Under the pieces are notes generated by a model. That model was not told the origin of the DNA. It did no database searches and saw nothing but the letters and a program-made list of their open reading frames with translations. Position numbers and translations under genes: made by a program. From Chaetoderma sp. LZ-2023a (lineage: Eukaryota; Mollusca; Caudofoveata; Chaetodermatida; Chaetodermatidae), in contig CM067373.1 of assembly GCA_034401795.1 (NCBI GenBank), forward strand, positions 89,238,996 through 89,302,995: 64,000 nt of DNA, given 5' to 3'. Shown here piece by piece: positions 24,601 to 37,199 of this stretch (its first letter is position 1; each line of letters begins with the position of its first letter).

Positions 24601-24726
24601 CTCACCCTAAAACTTTCGGGTGTGGTCATCCGCCCTCCTGTGACGTCACCAAAAAGCATAAAAGGAGGAAAGCGCGCACTGAAATTTCATCTTGCCATCA
24701 AACTCGACATTGGGGAAGATCGAGCA
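24601..24726 (+). promoter_or_regulatory. Internal CRE plus TATA promoter-like block before the env-position ORF
   Basis: TGACGTCA (24641-24648) followed by ATAAAAGGAGG (24658-24668) repeats the motif pair of the LTR promoters, though the surrounding sequence differs. The ORF block begins about 60 bp later ('attaggctactttcatgtcg'). It may be a leftover LTR piece or a promoter for the downstream ORF. Confidence 0.5.
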
Positions 24727-26322
24727 TTAGGCTACTTTCATGTCGCAAACCAAATTATGCTGTTTTCTTCTTATTTTTTTATTATTTTATGTTATATTGG
24801 CCAGGAAAATTATGAAGAGTTAGGAAAGTTTAGTTAGGTTAGCACCAGCCATCAGCACCCGCAGTGGCAACACCGACAGCACACAGCACTACAACAGTAT
24901 CTGCATTCGTGATAGGACAGCCAATTTCGGTAGTGATAACAACTTCTGTGAAAATCCATGAGCCAGTTTTACAGGACATTTCCGACAATTCAATATCTCA
25001 GCTCAGTTTAGTTATCGATGAGGAGATAAGTCTCATGGAAGCCGTCATCACCACCACCGCACCGCATACCAGCATGCCGACATCCAAGCGCAGCACCATT
25101 CTTTCCCTAGATCCTGCCTTTAGAAAGACTACTACGCCGGACCGACCATATGTGGGAAAACGCAGACTAGCTCACCAACCAGAGATCCGAGCGATTCCCA
25201 GAATGTCCGCAAGTAAGCTGATGAAGGCTGATAAAATTAGAAGATTATCCACAACCACTGCTGCAGCAGCATCAACACACAGCATCATCGCATCGTTCAG
25301 CCAGCCTGCAGCAAGCGCCGCCACCACCGCCGCCGCCACGACAACAGTGATGTCAGCAATTTCGGAGCCCACACCAGTCAGAACCACACGAATAGTCTTC
25401 ACCACAACCACTAGTGCATCCATAAACTCATCCGCAGCTTCATTGAACTTAAGTGCCACCGACATTAGTAACATAGATAATGAAATATCCGCTTGAGTCG
25501 TGGGACCCAAATTCGTTGGGTGAATTTCTCAGCAGACGTTTGTCGACATTATTGTCGTGGATGCAGCATAATGTGTGAATAGGTGTGCGGAAGATAGAAT
25601 TATTATTATTTTATTTTTGAAATACTTCCTTATCACTATACATGTTTTTAAAATTGAAGCCCTGTACCTTGGCTGACTACGGTCATCCTACACAGCTACG
25701 CAAAACTATTGCATAGCTGTGGCTCATCAAAATAATGTGCGGAAGATAGAATTATTATTTTATTTTTGAAATACTTTTCTTATTATTATACACGTTTTTA
25801 AAATTGAAACCCTGTCCCTTTGTTGACTACGGTCATCCTACACAGCTGCGCAAAATTATTGCATAGCTGTGTCTCATCAAAATAATCACTGCGGATACCT
25901 ATGTTGTAAACAAGTCGTGCGCAATGTAAGTACACAACACACCATAGCGAATATGTCTTACTCCCGTCATGCCATCCCATATTGCTGGGGCTGCCTGATG
26001 AACCAGTTTTCTTTATTATTAAATACTATTTTTCTTATTATTTTTCTTCTCACGTCAGAGCATCGAGACGGATTGATGCATACGTAATTACATATTACTG
26101 TGATATTATTACTGTATGTTTATATATATATATATATTTTTATAATTTAACTTGATTGAGGTAGGTTGGAGCTTGGGTGCTCTCGGCGGAAATCTAATTA
26201 TCTGTCACCGGGAGAACACCCGGGAGAACACCCATGCCAGCTATTGTTTTAGCCAAATCAGGGTATTAAAATAATAATGAGCACGTACCACAAAAAAAAA
26301 AAAAATAAATAAATAAAAGGCG
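24727..26322 (+). mobile_element. Env-position ORF block of the Ty3/Gypsy relic, copy C
   Basis: Open from about 24864 to 25496: a Thr/Ser/Ala-rich protein with the blocks IGQPISVVITTSVKIHEPVL and SLVIDEEISLMEAVITTTA, both also present in copy A at 11165-11300. The finger-like N-terminal part of copy A is not seen here. The Cys-rich tail lies near 25535-25578. Downstream non-coding DNA leads into an A-rich tract (26292-26320) before LTR C. No signal peptide or membrane segment is visible, so a true envelope is unlikely. Fossil. Confidence 0.6.
25584..25888 (+). repeat. Tandem duplication of about 150 bp
   Basis: The stretch starting 'gtgcggaagatagaattatt' at about 25584 and ending 'ctcatcaaaataat' at about 25735 is repeated immediately afterwards (about 25737-25886). 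The homologous copies at 18098-18250 and 11857-12010 have a single unit. Confidence 0.85.
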
Positions 26323-29300
26323 TGAAAAAATAAATACCAGGCCAAAATTCAAAACTAAAAGTATGCCTCCCTCCCAAACTCTCTTGCACCTCTACGTGCA
26401 CTTCTCTGATAAACTACATGCCTCTTGCGTCACTACTCCTCTCGGCTACGTGCCTACTCGAGAAGCCTATAACGGGTGTCAAACTAGGAGGGGTGGTGTA
26501 ACGTCGATCAGCCAGATGGGTACGGGCCGTCCCAGCTAAGATGGGTATGGAGCGACCGATCCGGGTGCATTCCAAGCACGCCCACTGGGTAGGATACTAT
26601 GCGCACACGTGTATAGAGCCATATAGGAGAGGTTTCTCTAAAACGGCTATGTCTGTAAGAATGCGTAGCATGCATGCGCGCACATCAGAGATGCCCTGGC
26701 AACACGTGTCAGTATTGGGAGAGAGTGTATGCTTATAGTGTACCGAGTTGGTACTGGTAATTTCTTTAAATCACTCTATTCTCGTCGTTCTTGGTACTGA
26801 TCAGGACCGGAATGAAACGAGGATTTCAAAACTTTTTACCTTTTTAAAATCGGACCGGCTGAGTTATCGTCAAATGGCTCACTTAAATTATTTTCAAAAT
26901 ATTGCTTCAACGTCGTAATCGCGTGTATGTATTAACTGAATGGGGAATGTGCTGATCATGTGACCGCCACGTGATCCTTTCTAGCTGCACGCTGATTGGC
27001 TGGGGCATCCTGCCTCTGACGTCACGAGTAGTATAAAAGGAGCCAAAAATCAAGAATCCAGAGTGCTTCGGCGAGGAAGCCAACACGACAGCATGGTTGC
27101 TGGACCAGCGCAGTGCTAGACGTGGGCTAACTGCTTAGGTACCTACACCATAGCAGTGCCCTTCGGAATTCAGATCTCCTGCACGGGTGAGCAGCCTTGA
27201 ACATTCACATTAAGTTTTTGTAAGCTCTCGGATGGCCATCCGAGGGCAACTAACTAAATAAGAACTCCCTTTCTGGAACACTCGCAGAAGAGCTTCCCTG
27301 TGGATGGACCTTGTGGGCCTGATGTAATTCTACAGGATGTAGAGCCGAGGTGATTCTTAGTGGATAGCTCGCTGGATCTTCCGGATCACGCTTAAAAGTG
27401 GTATCAAACTTCTGCGTAGCATGTCGTGTTTTTTAATTAACGTTTAGACCACAGTCTGGTGGGACTCTGCCCAGTGCATCGCAAGAGCTATGCGATGTAT
27501 CCCGCACGGTGTACCCTGTGTAAATTTATGTATTAGTTATTCGGACTATCTAATGGACATCTTTCTACAATTGTTCTTTTTCACCGTCTTGAGAGTGAGC
27601 TGCATTAAGTCTGCCTGCAGAAATCTTCCCAACAACTTCGGAATCATGCCACCTCGTGCAACTCATCTGTAGCACATCAATTTCAGTAATTTATGAACGC
27701 TTACTGCACCGATGACCAATAGGTACTTAAGTAACTATACTATTGTGCTATTCATTATTTCCACAATAGGCACTGATGACTAACAGGTACCTTTCTGGTC
27801 TTAAGAGTGCATTTTTATATTTTCTGTTTCATACTGTATATATAATTTTTTTTCTGTATGCTTACAACTAACGAGCACTGTAAGGTCCTATGACCTGATA
27901 TACTGTTAGCACTTTATTAGTCAGTTATGTATATGGCACGTAGCCATCCTAGTTATTCTGTTTTCTTTATTTAAAAACTCTAGGATGCAGTACGCTAGGC
28001 AATACTATACAACAACATTATATCTACATCCCTATTTCCCCCAGCATCAATTTTACACTGAGGTCACTGATCATGCTCACATTGCTCGAACCTGACATGT
28101 GATCGACTAACCCTGGCTATTCTAGCTCGATAGGATATGTTTAAAGTAGTTAGGGGCAATCTCTCCATAAGAGACATATTGTGTACGCCTCTTTTCCGGC
28201 TGTAGCGGTTATGTAATCCCTGCACACTGGCTAGACTGTATAAATTGGTCAAATACCTTGGGGCCGCTTGTTAATATTGAGCGATTGTCTCTTTCTACGC
28301 TCCTCAAGCCACAAGGCTTAATAATTGTCTGGACTTCCAATTGACACATTGGCAGGATCCGACTCTGGGAAACTATTGGGGTTTCCGTGCGGTGATAACT
28401 AGTGTTGATTTCGCATACACTGCCCCTGTATCTTCGGATACCAGTTAGTTTAGAAACCCCCGCCAATGTAGGAAGCACCGCAAAAAGAAATTATATTATG
28501 TAACCCCGACCTGCAGTGCATCTCTGGGCATCCTGGAACTTAACACAAATGACAAGTGAAATGTTAGTTCCATAACACACAGGTGATGGATGAGATGCAG
28601 ATCTCCATCCAACTCGGAATGGTGACTGGGTGCGATCTTAAAGCCCACCAAGCCCTCACAGGAACGTCACTAGCGATGGATATCTACCTTTTACTCCCCA
28701 CCATAAATAATGTTGTGCTTTCTAAATTGCATATGTGAACTGTAAATTGTCCTAGTGATGTTATATGTGGTCATGGTGCGATGGTGACCGGATCGTCATA
28801 TGATTCGGGAGCTGTCGCTCCGTAACATGTACGCACACTGTCTTTCTGAGGAAGATGCTATGCGGGGCGACCTTCGGGAAGCTGGGCGTCTTCGCCAGTT
28901 AGACGTATGTGTCAGAAGATAGGTAGGAATCCCTGCCACTTGCGGCCAAAGCTTGGAAACATATCTAATAACCAAATGGTAGGTTAGAACTCAGCAGAAG
29001 GCCTACATAAATAAAGCGGCAACTACCAATGCAGTATCTTTGGACCTACATAAGACGGTGACCTATGAATTCTTCGGAAATCATCCGACCCGCCTTCATG
29101 TAAAGCAGCGTGCATCACATTAATTATTGTTTCACTAGGATTCATCCACTGCACATAACTTTTTGTTTGAACAAAAGAGTGGCCCGTTTTGCCAGCTCTT
29201 TTCCTCTGCTTCAGCGTTGAAGACATTTTCCTGTGATGGAGGCCCACGCGAGGCAGTTTCCTCTTGCAGCAATATTATTTTGTGTGTGTTGGGGGTATAA

Positions 29301-29788
29301 TTGGTTTATATTAAACTATTTAAGTAGCCTCGTTGCGATGCTCCCTTGTGGGGATACCTCGCGGGATTTACGAATCTGTGACGTACCTTCGGCGAGCACA
29401 CGTAGAAAGAACACCAGTTGGTTCTATGTACTGTATTATTTTTGCTCACTTACTAGCAAACGAGTACCATTGTTTGTGTAGTTACTTATTGTTAATTATT
29501 ATTATCATGCCCAAACTTTTAAATTAGTTAATGGACCGATATACCAGTGACATGAACAGTTGTGATGAGACCGTGAGGTTCAATCTCGACAGCAATTGCC
29601 GTACAGCCCGACTGGAATGTTATCGTTCCACCGGCTCTAGAAGCCAGTTCTTGTACCTTCCGGAGAGTCATGATACGGGATCCATAACCCGGTGAACAAT
29701 AACTAACCAGCCCTCCCGTGCATCCTGTACATGTGGTGCAACGGAGTGGAGCAATACAATGGACCAGTGCATACCCCTGCGAGCTACA
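26323..29788 (+). mobile_element. LTR C (3' LTR of the Ty3/Gypsy relic), about 3.47 kb
   Basis: Starts TGAAAAAATAAATACCAGG after an A-rich tract and ends 'gcgagctaca'. It is the fullest copy of the family LTR in the window. TGACGTCA lies at 27017-27024 and TATAAAAGG at 27032-27040. It contains an approximately 920-bp middle part (about 27690-28615) present in LTR A but missing from LTR B. No conserved ORF is apparent. The length is large for a Ty3/Gypsy LTR. Confidence 0.75.
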
Positions 29789-29989
29789 CTCTTCAAACAG
29801 AGAATTGTTATTAAAACCTCTTTTCACGGTCAATAAGACCGTTGTGCAAATGAAACTACTGATTTTCATAGTTGGCCGTGCATAGTAAGGCCTCCTAATT
29901 TAAAGTGAAGGGTAACTGCCTTTGACTACGCTTCTCTGGTTGTCTGGCCAAATTATTGTTTGAATTCCCACCATCAGAATGGTTAGGAC

Positions 29990-31981
29990 CATCTCAAGAA
30001 ACTAGAGCAGGTTTCTGGCCGTCCAGAATCAATCTGCCGTTCACATACATAACCCGTGTATCTTCAGATACCTATTAAGCAAGACTTTTTATGTCAAAGT
30101 AGGAAACACTGCGAAAATATAAATAAGGCAACACCATTGCCATCCCAGCAGTGTTCTTAAAGCAACATTTCTCCAAACCTAATGCAGCTAAACGATAACG
30201 CCAGGGTATGGATCTCGTATGGCCCGTACCCGAAACCTAAGGTGACGGATAGAAACATGGATCGCCATCTAACTCATAACGGTGACAGGCTGAAGCCTTA
30301 TGGCTCACCACGCCCGCGGGATAGTCACCATAGATGGGAATACGTTTCTCTCTCCCCACTGTAAGTAAGCTAAATTCCGCTTTCTAAACACGCTTCTGGC
30401 AATGTGATTTGTCCATGTGTTGCTATTTGTGGTTGTGATGCGGTATGTGGAGGGATCACTTTGTGGCTCTGCAACTACCACCAGACAACATGTTGCACGC
30501 TGTCGTTCTGAGGAGAGATGCTCCGTGTGGTATAGGCAACGGTACCAAGCATCCTCGCCAGGAAGACGTATTCGTTAAAGACAACTGGTGCTATGCCATT
30601 TGCAGCTTAAAAATATGTGTTTTTGAACTTACAACTAAAAGTTAGTCTAGGCTATTTTTAGGTACACAAAAATGGATGGTACCAACTAGACAGTATCTTT
30701 AACTTAAGACCACGGTGCTGAAATGAATCAGCCACCATATCTTCACGCACACACCATAGGCACACAACAGTAAAATAACCTTATTAACATAAATACACAT
30801 GATAATTTTTCTCTCTTTGTAGGATAGGAGGGTGGCCCTTTTTACCACTCTCCTCCTCCGCTTCAGCATTGAAGGCATTTTTCTTTTTGATGGAGGCCCG
30901 TGCGAGGCATTTCCTCTCGCGAAATTTTGTATTCCCTGCCTCGGGCAGGAAGACCAACATAATTTTTCTCCTCATTTTTCGTTACCATGGGATGTCTCTC
31001 TAGCGCTTGCATGCAAACAGTGAGATTACATCCACCCCCTTTTTCACATTTTTATAGTTAACTTCCCACCAGTTGCCTTTTTATATATAAGGCGCCACGG
31101 TGTGGTATCGTCGTAAATTTCCTCTTAAACAAATGGCAAGGGCATAGTCATCCTTGGCATAGAGGTATTGGGTCCCCATTCTTCCCCCTCATTGTGATGG
31201 TCGGTCATTTTCCTCCGTCAACCATCCTCCAGGTGGAGCACGGTACTGCACCGCCATATATTTCCTCTCAAGAAAACGGTAAAGATTCAGTCATTTTTGG
31301 TCCCGTTTGGTATGGCTTCCCCATTTTCCCCCTGCATCTTATGCAGGATGACTTCTCTCTCTCTCTCTCTCGCCTATCTTCTCTCTTCCTCCACTACGCC
31401 GTTGTAGGCATTTTCCTGTGACAGAGTCCCACGCGCGGCACTTTCCTCTCGCAAAACCAATGATTTTTGGCCAGCCTGAGGCAGATATAGTTTATATTGA
31501 ACCAACCGATGTACCCTGACTGGAGCTTTCCCCAACAGGGGTACCTTTCAAGATACCATCTATATATGACTAGATCAGTTAGGTACATCCGGGGAGACAT
31601 AAACCCAAATTCACCACTCTCATTTTTACATACACCATTCATAAGTGACAAGCATACAAAAATTGTTTGTTACTAAAATCAAGTAAGTAAATTTGTGTTC
31701 TGGCACCATTCTTTCCACCTTGGAAATGACGGCTAGACACACCAGGGACACGAAAAGCCGGGACGATATGGTAGTGTTCAATTTTCACAGCAATGGCTGC
31801 ACAGGGCAACTGGAACATGATCATTCCACTGGTCCTGGAGGCCGGTTTTTGTGGACACCGGAGATGCGCTGTGACCACTCCCCAACCCCGAGGCTGGCTG
31901 ACCAGCATCAGCAGCAACAACGACCGCAAGCGGTTGAGCCACGCCCCCCCCACCCCAACCCCCGGCACCCTATGGCTACAG
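29990..31981 (+). mobile_element. Diverged LTR fragment D of the same superfamily
   Basis: Follows the second half of the family LTR: 'gtatcttcagatacctatta' (about 30057), 'gacaggctgaagccttatgg' (30283), repeated 'tggaggcccgtgcgaggcat' type blocks (about 30891 and 31420), 'catgatcattccactgg' (31815) and an end near 'ctatggctaca' (31981). Identity to LTR C is far lower than between B and C. The 'ttttcctctcg' block occurs about three times, so it has internal duplication. The promoter half is absent. Fossil. Confidence 0.6.
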
Positions 31982-32109
31982 CACGCACGCCGTCCACTAT
32001 GTCACTTTGCGTACATAATTGTCATTTTCTTTCCTCCCGTGCAGTCCCATTCCATCTTCCTGTTTCTATTGGTAAATGGGTGTTTGCTGTTCAGAACCTA
32101 GTGAACGTT

Positions 32110-34812
32110 ATTCTGTTATAGTCGCTAAAGGTGTATAGATAGTCTTCCATTTGTAGCTTTGTTTTAAAAAGAATTGTATGTTTTTCCTTTCCAAGATTTG
32201 TTCATCTCTCCATTCCATTGCTGCATAAATTGATCTTTTAGCACTTGGTTTATTTTATTTGAGTCAGCAATAGCGTTTGATGTGGTTTGCCAAGTCTATA
32301 AATGATTACGCCCAGTTGATTCTATGGTATTTTTAATATATGTCAGCCATTTATACTGTGTGCCATTTGTTAAGTAATCTACAAACATATAGTTATATAT
32401 TAGGCTGGATAATTTATTTTTGTTGCCTGTAATAATATTTAGCCAGAAGCTAATTGAACGATGTTTAATTGTGATATTCATTGGCATTTCGCCACTTTCG
32501 CCATATGTCATGTATTTTGGCGTGGTCCGTCTTACCTTTAGCACTATCCGAAGGAAGATCAGTTTTACTTTTTCTAGTTGTTCGCTATTTCCATGCCAAT
32601 AATTTCACAGCCATATAGAAGTATTGGTTCAACTATTTGATGAAACACTTTCGGTTGGCAGTCTGTGGGTAAGTCAAGATTCTGACAGGTCTTTAATAAT
32701 ACAAACGATGCTTTATTTGCTTGTTCAGCTATATGTTTTTGGGCTTTCATGAGTCTACCATTCTGGGAAAACATAGTCCCACGGTATTTATATTCCTCGC
32801 AGATTTCTATTTCGTTGTTGTTAAGGTAGAATTTAAGTTTGCTAAGATACAGTTTTGTTGTGACAAAAACTATAAATTTTGTTTTCTCCAAATTTAACTT
32901 CAATTTCCATTTCTCAGCATAGTCTCCAAAAGTGTTGATTAATTTTTGAAACTGTGTCTTTTCGTCTGCCAAAAGGATTGTGTCGTCTGCATATAGCAGT
33001 GTAAAGATCTTAATATACAGCAAGAGATCATCCTCTCCCGATTGCAGTTGTATTGGTTGACATGTATTATCATTAAGGTACTGTTCCAGGTCATTTATAT
33101 AAATGGAGAAGCGGATAGGAGACAGACTTTCTCCCTGCCTCATACCCCAGTCACATCTAAAGATTTCGGAAAGCTCATTATTTACTCTTAATTGATATTT
33201 AATATTCCTATACATACTATGTATGACATTGAATACCTTCCCGCCTATATTAGTTTGTAATAGTTTCTGCCATAGACCAACCCGCCACACTCTATCAAAA
33301 GCCTTTTCAAAATCAATGAATGCACAGAATAGACGCTTGCGTTTTCCTTAAAGAATTTTTATTAGGGAGTGTAGGGTAAATATATGGTCGGTTGTTGAGT
33401 AATATTTTCTGAACCCTGCTTGATTTCTCCATAGAAGCTCATTTTCTTCCCTGAAGTTACTTATTCGACTACTTAGAATTGACGTAAATATTTTGCCTAG
33501 ACAGGTCAGAAGTGTTATGGGCCTGTAATTCTTTGATTCCTTTCTGCTTATATATAGGAATTATAATACCATGATTTCATGTAACTGGCATTTCCCCGCT
33601 GTCTATGACTCGGTTAAAGATATACTTATACACACTTAACATTATATATTCAGTGGACTTAATATACTCGTTTGTAATTGCATCCGCCCCAGCCGATTTA
33701 TTTGTTTTTAAATGTTTGATCGCAAGGCTGATTTCATTCCCATTTATAGGAGCATCTAGTGTTGGGTTTTCTGTAGTTGATGCATCTGTTGTTACATGAG
33801 TATCATATTTATTGTGTTTTTCAGGCAGCATCTCGTTCAGGCATTTAAAGTGGTCATATAGTTTATTTATTTCTACTGGACATGTGTGGCCCTTTTTCGG
33901 ATTAATTAAATTCCAGTAAGCCTTTGGGTCTTTTGACCTCATCTGCATTATTCTTTTCTGAGAATCATATCTCTCTTGGAAAATACATTTTGCCATTATT
34001 TTTTTATATTCTTTACTAGCGTTAATCATAGTGTTTTTGTTATGTTGATTCTTAGCCAGCTGGTAGTTTTTTCTAGAGATGTTGTATTTTCTCCTGGCTC
34101 TGTGGCAATCAATGTTAAACCATGGTTTGTTGGTATTCATTCTTTTTCTTTTGGATTTCACTACACCAAAGGTAGGATTTGCTGCATTTATAAAGATTTT
34201 AGCCAAAAGATCAGTTATGTCGTTAATCGATAATTCATTTTGTAATGCATCGTTTATTTTGCTGTGTAGAGTAGCAAGCATCGGTTGTTCGGCAATATTT
34301 TTAACAAATTCTTCCCGTATTCTATTGTCCCACTTTTTTATGCGGCGTGGCTCTTCTCTTAGTGGTGTGTTTTGTTCGTTTCCATGCTTATCATCAGTTA
34401 GACGTATCGTTGTGTTTAATTTAAGAGCAAGTGCGCAGTGGATATCCGACAACATGGGATTATAGTCAATTACCTGAAAGTCTTTAATTTTATTTAGGAG
34501 CGAGTGTGAGGTTAAGGCATAGTCTATAAGGGTATAAGACCAAATCCTGCGATTCAAGTTGCGCGTGCCTGAGAAGTTTGTTGTTGAAGTCATTTGGCCA
34601 GCACGCACGACCATTCATTAAGGCCGTCATTGTAACAATCTGTATCACTGGATGTTGGTCATAATTGAAGATTGCGAGTCTCTGGACAATGGCTTTGCTT
34701 TCGCTTTGTAGGCAACAGTTTATAATCGATCTGACTGAATACCGCTTTTGTGGTGTTGATGTGTACATTAGCGTATTAGTCCACTTGTGACAAAGTTGTC
34801 CGGGAAACAAAA
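32110..34812 (-). mobile_element. LINE, truncated, with recognisable endonuclease end and full RT core
   Basis: Minus strand. The endonuclease end (about 34600-34460) has YTLIDYALTSHSLL and SDIHCALALKL. A linker with KPWFNIDCHRARRKY follows. RT begins near 33720 (LKTNKSAGADAITNEYI) and includes NYRPITLLTCLGKIF, QAGFRKYYSTTD, FIDFEKAFDRVW, GMRQGESLSPIRFSIYIND and the catalytic LLYADDTILLAD (about 32980-33010). The C-terminal part reaches about 32120 (PKYMTYGESGEMPMNI). Two in-frame stops (near 33577 and 33346) and about one frameshift near 33540 separate the open pieces, so it died fairly recently. The N-terminal endonuclease and the 3' end are missing. Jockey/L2-like clade, uncertain. Confidence 0.8.
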
Positions 34813-35525
34813 ATTGAGATTACGCATATAGGCAAAAGTCAGAACAAAAACAACAATGACCTAAGAAACAACCTCAACAGGATACAGGAGAAAGCTAAGA
34901 CAATCAGAGAATGGTTCAAGCATCAGTTCATAGATACATAAGGTGAGCCACTGCCATCATTTGGTAACAAGGCACCTACAAAGTCCAAACAGAGATGGAG
35001 GCCTCAAGCCAGATGGCATCAGCAAAGAACTCTTGTAAGCAGGCAGGTAATACCATCCTATCACCAATCACACAGATCAACACCACCTATAGATGCTGTG
35101 TAAGAAGATATAGTTATCGCATTGCCTAAGCTCAATAAAAACACCCGAACCAACCCGAAGTCAATTGTCCTCGTGAATGGCATGAAACATTATTGTTAAA
35201 TATAACCGTAAATCGTATCAGCGATAAAACTGATAAATTGATAACGCTATGAGGAACCAGCATGCAATCTTTAAATTAGGACGCAGGTGCACTAACATAA
35301 TCCGGGATAGGTGGATTCTGACATCGGTAGTGCTATAAAAGCATCAGTATTTCTACAAGATGGGCATCAACATGTCACGTCAATTTGAAATCATTATGAG
35401 ACCACGGTCTTCAATTCCTCCATCAAACTGACTGTAAACGTGACGACCTACGGCTAGACACCGACTGCATAGCACAAAATTAACCATTCACGTCAAATCA
35501 ACGTGTTCTACAAAATTTGACACAT
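34813..35525. other. Unassigned stretch, no gene seen
   Basis: A short open plus-strand reading (about 34795-34940: RNNLNRIQEKAKTIREWFKH) looks protein-like but I cannot place it. The rest shows no conserved frame or repeat partner in this window. Confidence 0.4.
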
Positions 35526-36715
35526 CAATAGAGGGATACAATTTTAGCTATGCCCCGCCCATCTCTAGCTAAGCTCCACCCATACTTTGCCCGCGTTGGC
35601 ATCCATCGATCCCTGCAGGTAAGCTGTTGAGTAGTTTGAAACTAATTAGACTGGGTGCTGTTGCTGCATATGGCCGTAGCAGCGGCCAGTCATATTAGTT
35701 ACAAAATATTGAACAGCATGTTTATTAAATAGTAAAGACATACAATTCGCACAACAACGCTTAATCCGTCATAAATTAAGCTTTCATGGCGAACTTAGCT
35801 ACGCAATTCATGGCACAATTGATTATGACGTCAGCCTAGATGTCAAATAGTTGATTATGACGGCAAATGCATGCCTGAGAAACTGGATTCCCCCATTGGT
35901 CACCACAAGCAGATGGTTTATGACCACATCTCGTCACATACTACTTCACTACAGCTCTGTCATTGTTCGAGAACATACAACAAGAACAAACGCTTCAATC
36001 ACAAAGCCAGTCATGCCACATGTTAAATGTACATGACGTCGCTAGATACGTCATTAATTATACATTTTTATCGTGACGTCTAAATGTGAGGTAATTGATT
36101 ATGACGTCATATATCTGCGCGATTGATGGGATCTCTCCATTCAGGCAGAGTGAACTTGACATTTCTTACAAGTTGTCATGATTGGCATTATAATCTAAGC
36201 GACCCCACATTAGACTGTGTCGGATCAGCCGCTGATTTGAGTTGTGCCAGGTCGTATTGACGTACTTCCGTGTCTATCAGTTTATCAAATCGTTAAGCCT
36301 TGGGATTTCAGTAACAACCATATAGGAAAGCTGTTGCATAGTGGGCGGAGCTTAGTTTGAATTGTGTGGGGGAGTAGTTGTTTTGTAGCCATTGTCATCG
36401 ATGGGAACCATCTCTACCAACGGAATCAGCATGAACTAGATACGAATTGTATGTCTTTGATAGATTTATTATTTAATAAACATTCTGCCAGGGGAAACAA
36501 CAGCACGCAGCACCCAGTCAAATCAGTTTCAAAATATTCAACAGCTTAATTTTATAGTTACCTTGAAAATGGAATTCTGAGAATTCAGGATCAATATATA
36601 GATCGTTTCCAACACACACAAAGCGTGGGCTTTGGGTTAGGGTTAGTGTTACGGTTCTTCTACAAGGTAGCTACAAATTGGCGAGCAAAGCTAGAAATGG
36701 ATGCCTCCATATTGA
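35526..36715. mobile_element. Foldback element (copy 2)
   Basis: The left end 'tagctatgccccgcccatct' with 'gctaagctccaccca' and the right end 'ggcgagcaaagctagaaatg' are inverted versions of the family terminus. Mirrored arms carry 'gctgttgagtagtttgaaac' with 'catgtttattaaatagtaaa' on the left and 'atttaataaacattctg' with 'tttcaaaatattcaacagct' on the right. TGACGTCA sites are partly decayed. It lies about 90 bp beyond the stop codon of the host gene (minus strand), so it may be in the 3' UTR or just downstream. Confidence 0.65.
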
Positions 36716-36807
36716 GAATAAACTGGGATTGTCAGTGAATATATGAGGCCTATATAGTATGTATATGTAGCATTCATAATAATTTTTTCTTATTTTAACT
36801 GGTTACG

Positions 36808-37047
36808 CTAAGGCGCATTGACACCAATATGTTTGTCCCCAAACCACGTGAGTCTATCAGACCGAATGTAACCTGTTTGTGACGCGTCCCCATTAAGAAG
36901 ACGAACTGTCACGTAAAATGTGTACGCGACATTTGATGGCAGCTCAATTTGCGGCAATTCAAGGCCACACTTTCCTTCAAGCAAATATCGTGGTACATCC
37001 AGGAGCTGCATATCGGCCACATACATGCCATACAGCGCGTGATATGC
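36808..37047 (-). CDS. Host gene, terminal coding exon (CBM9-like protein, C-terminus)
   Basis: A perfect acceptor (polypyrimidine stretch ending ACTATTACAG) precedes GCATATCACGC at 37047. The frame is phase 0, continues from the 58845-58953 exon without a split codon, and runs 79 codons to a stop at 36808. The protein (AYHALYGMYVADMQLLDVP... ELPSNVAYTFYVTVRL... TGYIRSDRLTWFGD) matches what follows the carbohydrate-binding family 9-like domain in bacterial relatives as I know them, a helix with YHxLYGMY-like residues then beta strands. What it binds is unknown. The 3' UTR is not resolved, and a foldback element lies close downstream. Confidence 0.75.
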   Translation of the reverse strand, partial: AYHALYGMYVADMQLLDVPRYLLEGKCGLELPQIELPSNVAYTFYVTVRLLNGDASQTGYIRSDRLTWFGDKHIGVNAP

Positions 37048-37199
37048 CTGTAATAGTAAAATAGAAAATCATCAAAATGTATAATGAAATAGAAAATCAT
37101 CAAAATGTATAATTTAGACATAGAGTGCAACTCAGAAAAAACTTTAAATGTTTCCAAAATAAAATAAGGCAGTAGACATTGCAATCCAATTTGTTCAAA

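Noticed and set aside
24864-25496. Reading the env-position ORF as a true envelope glycoprotein
   Set aside because: No signal peptide, membrane anchor, cleavage site or fusion segment visible; composition is Thr/Ser/Ala-rich.
34795-34943. Short protein-like plus-strand reading
   Set aside because: No family recognised and no repeat partner; too short to call.
36808-37047. First idea that this exon came from a polycystin/REJ-type protein
   Set aside because: The upstream exons in matching phase carry the CBM9-like signature, which explains the exon better.
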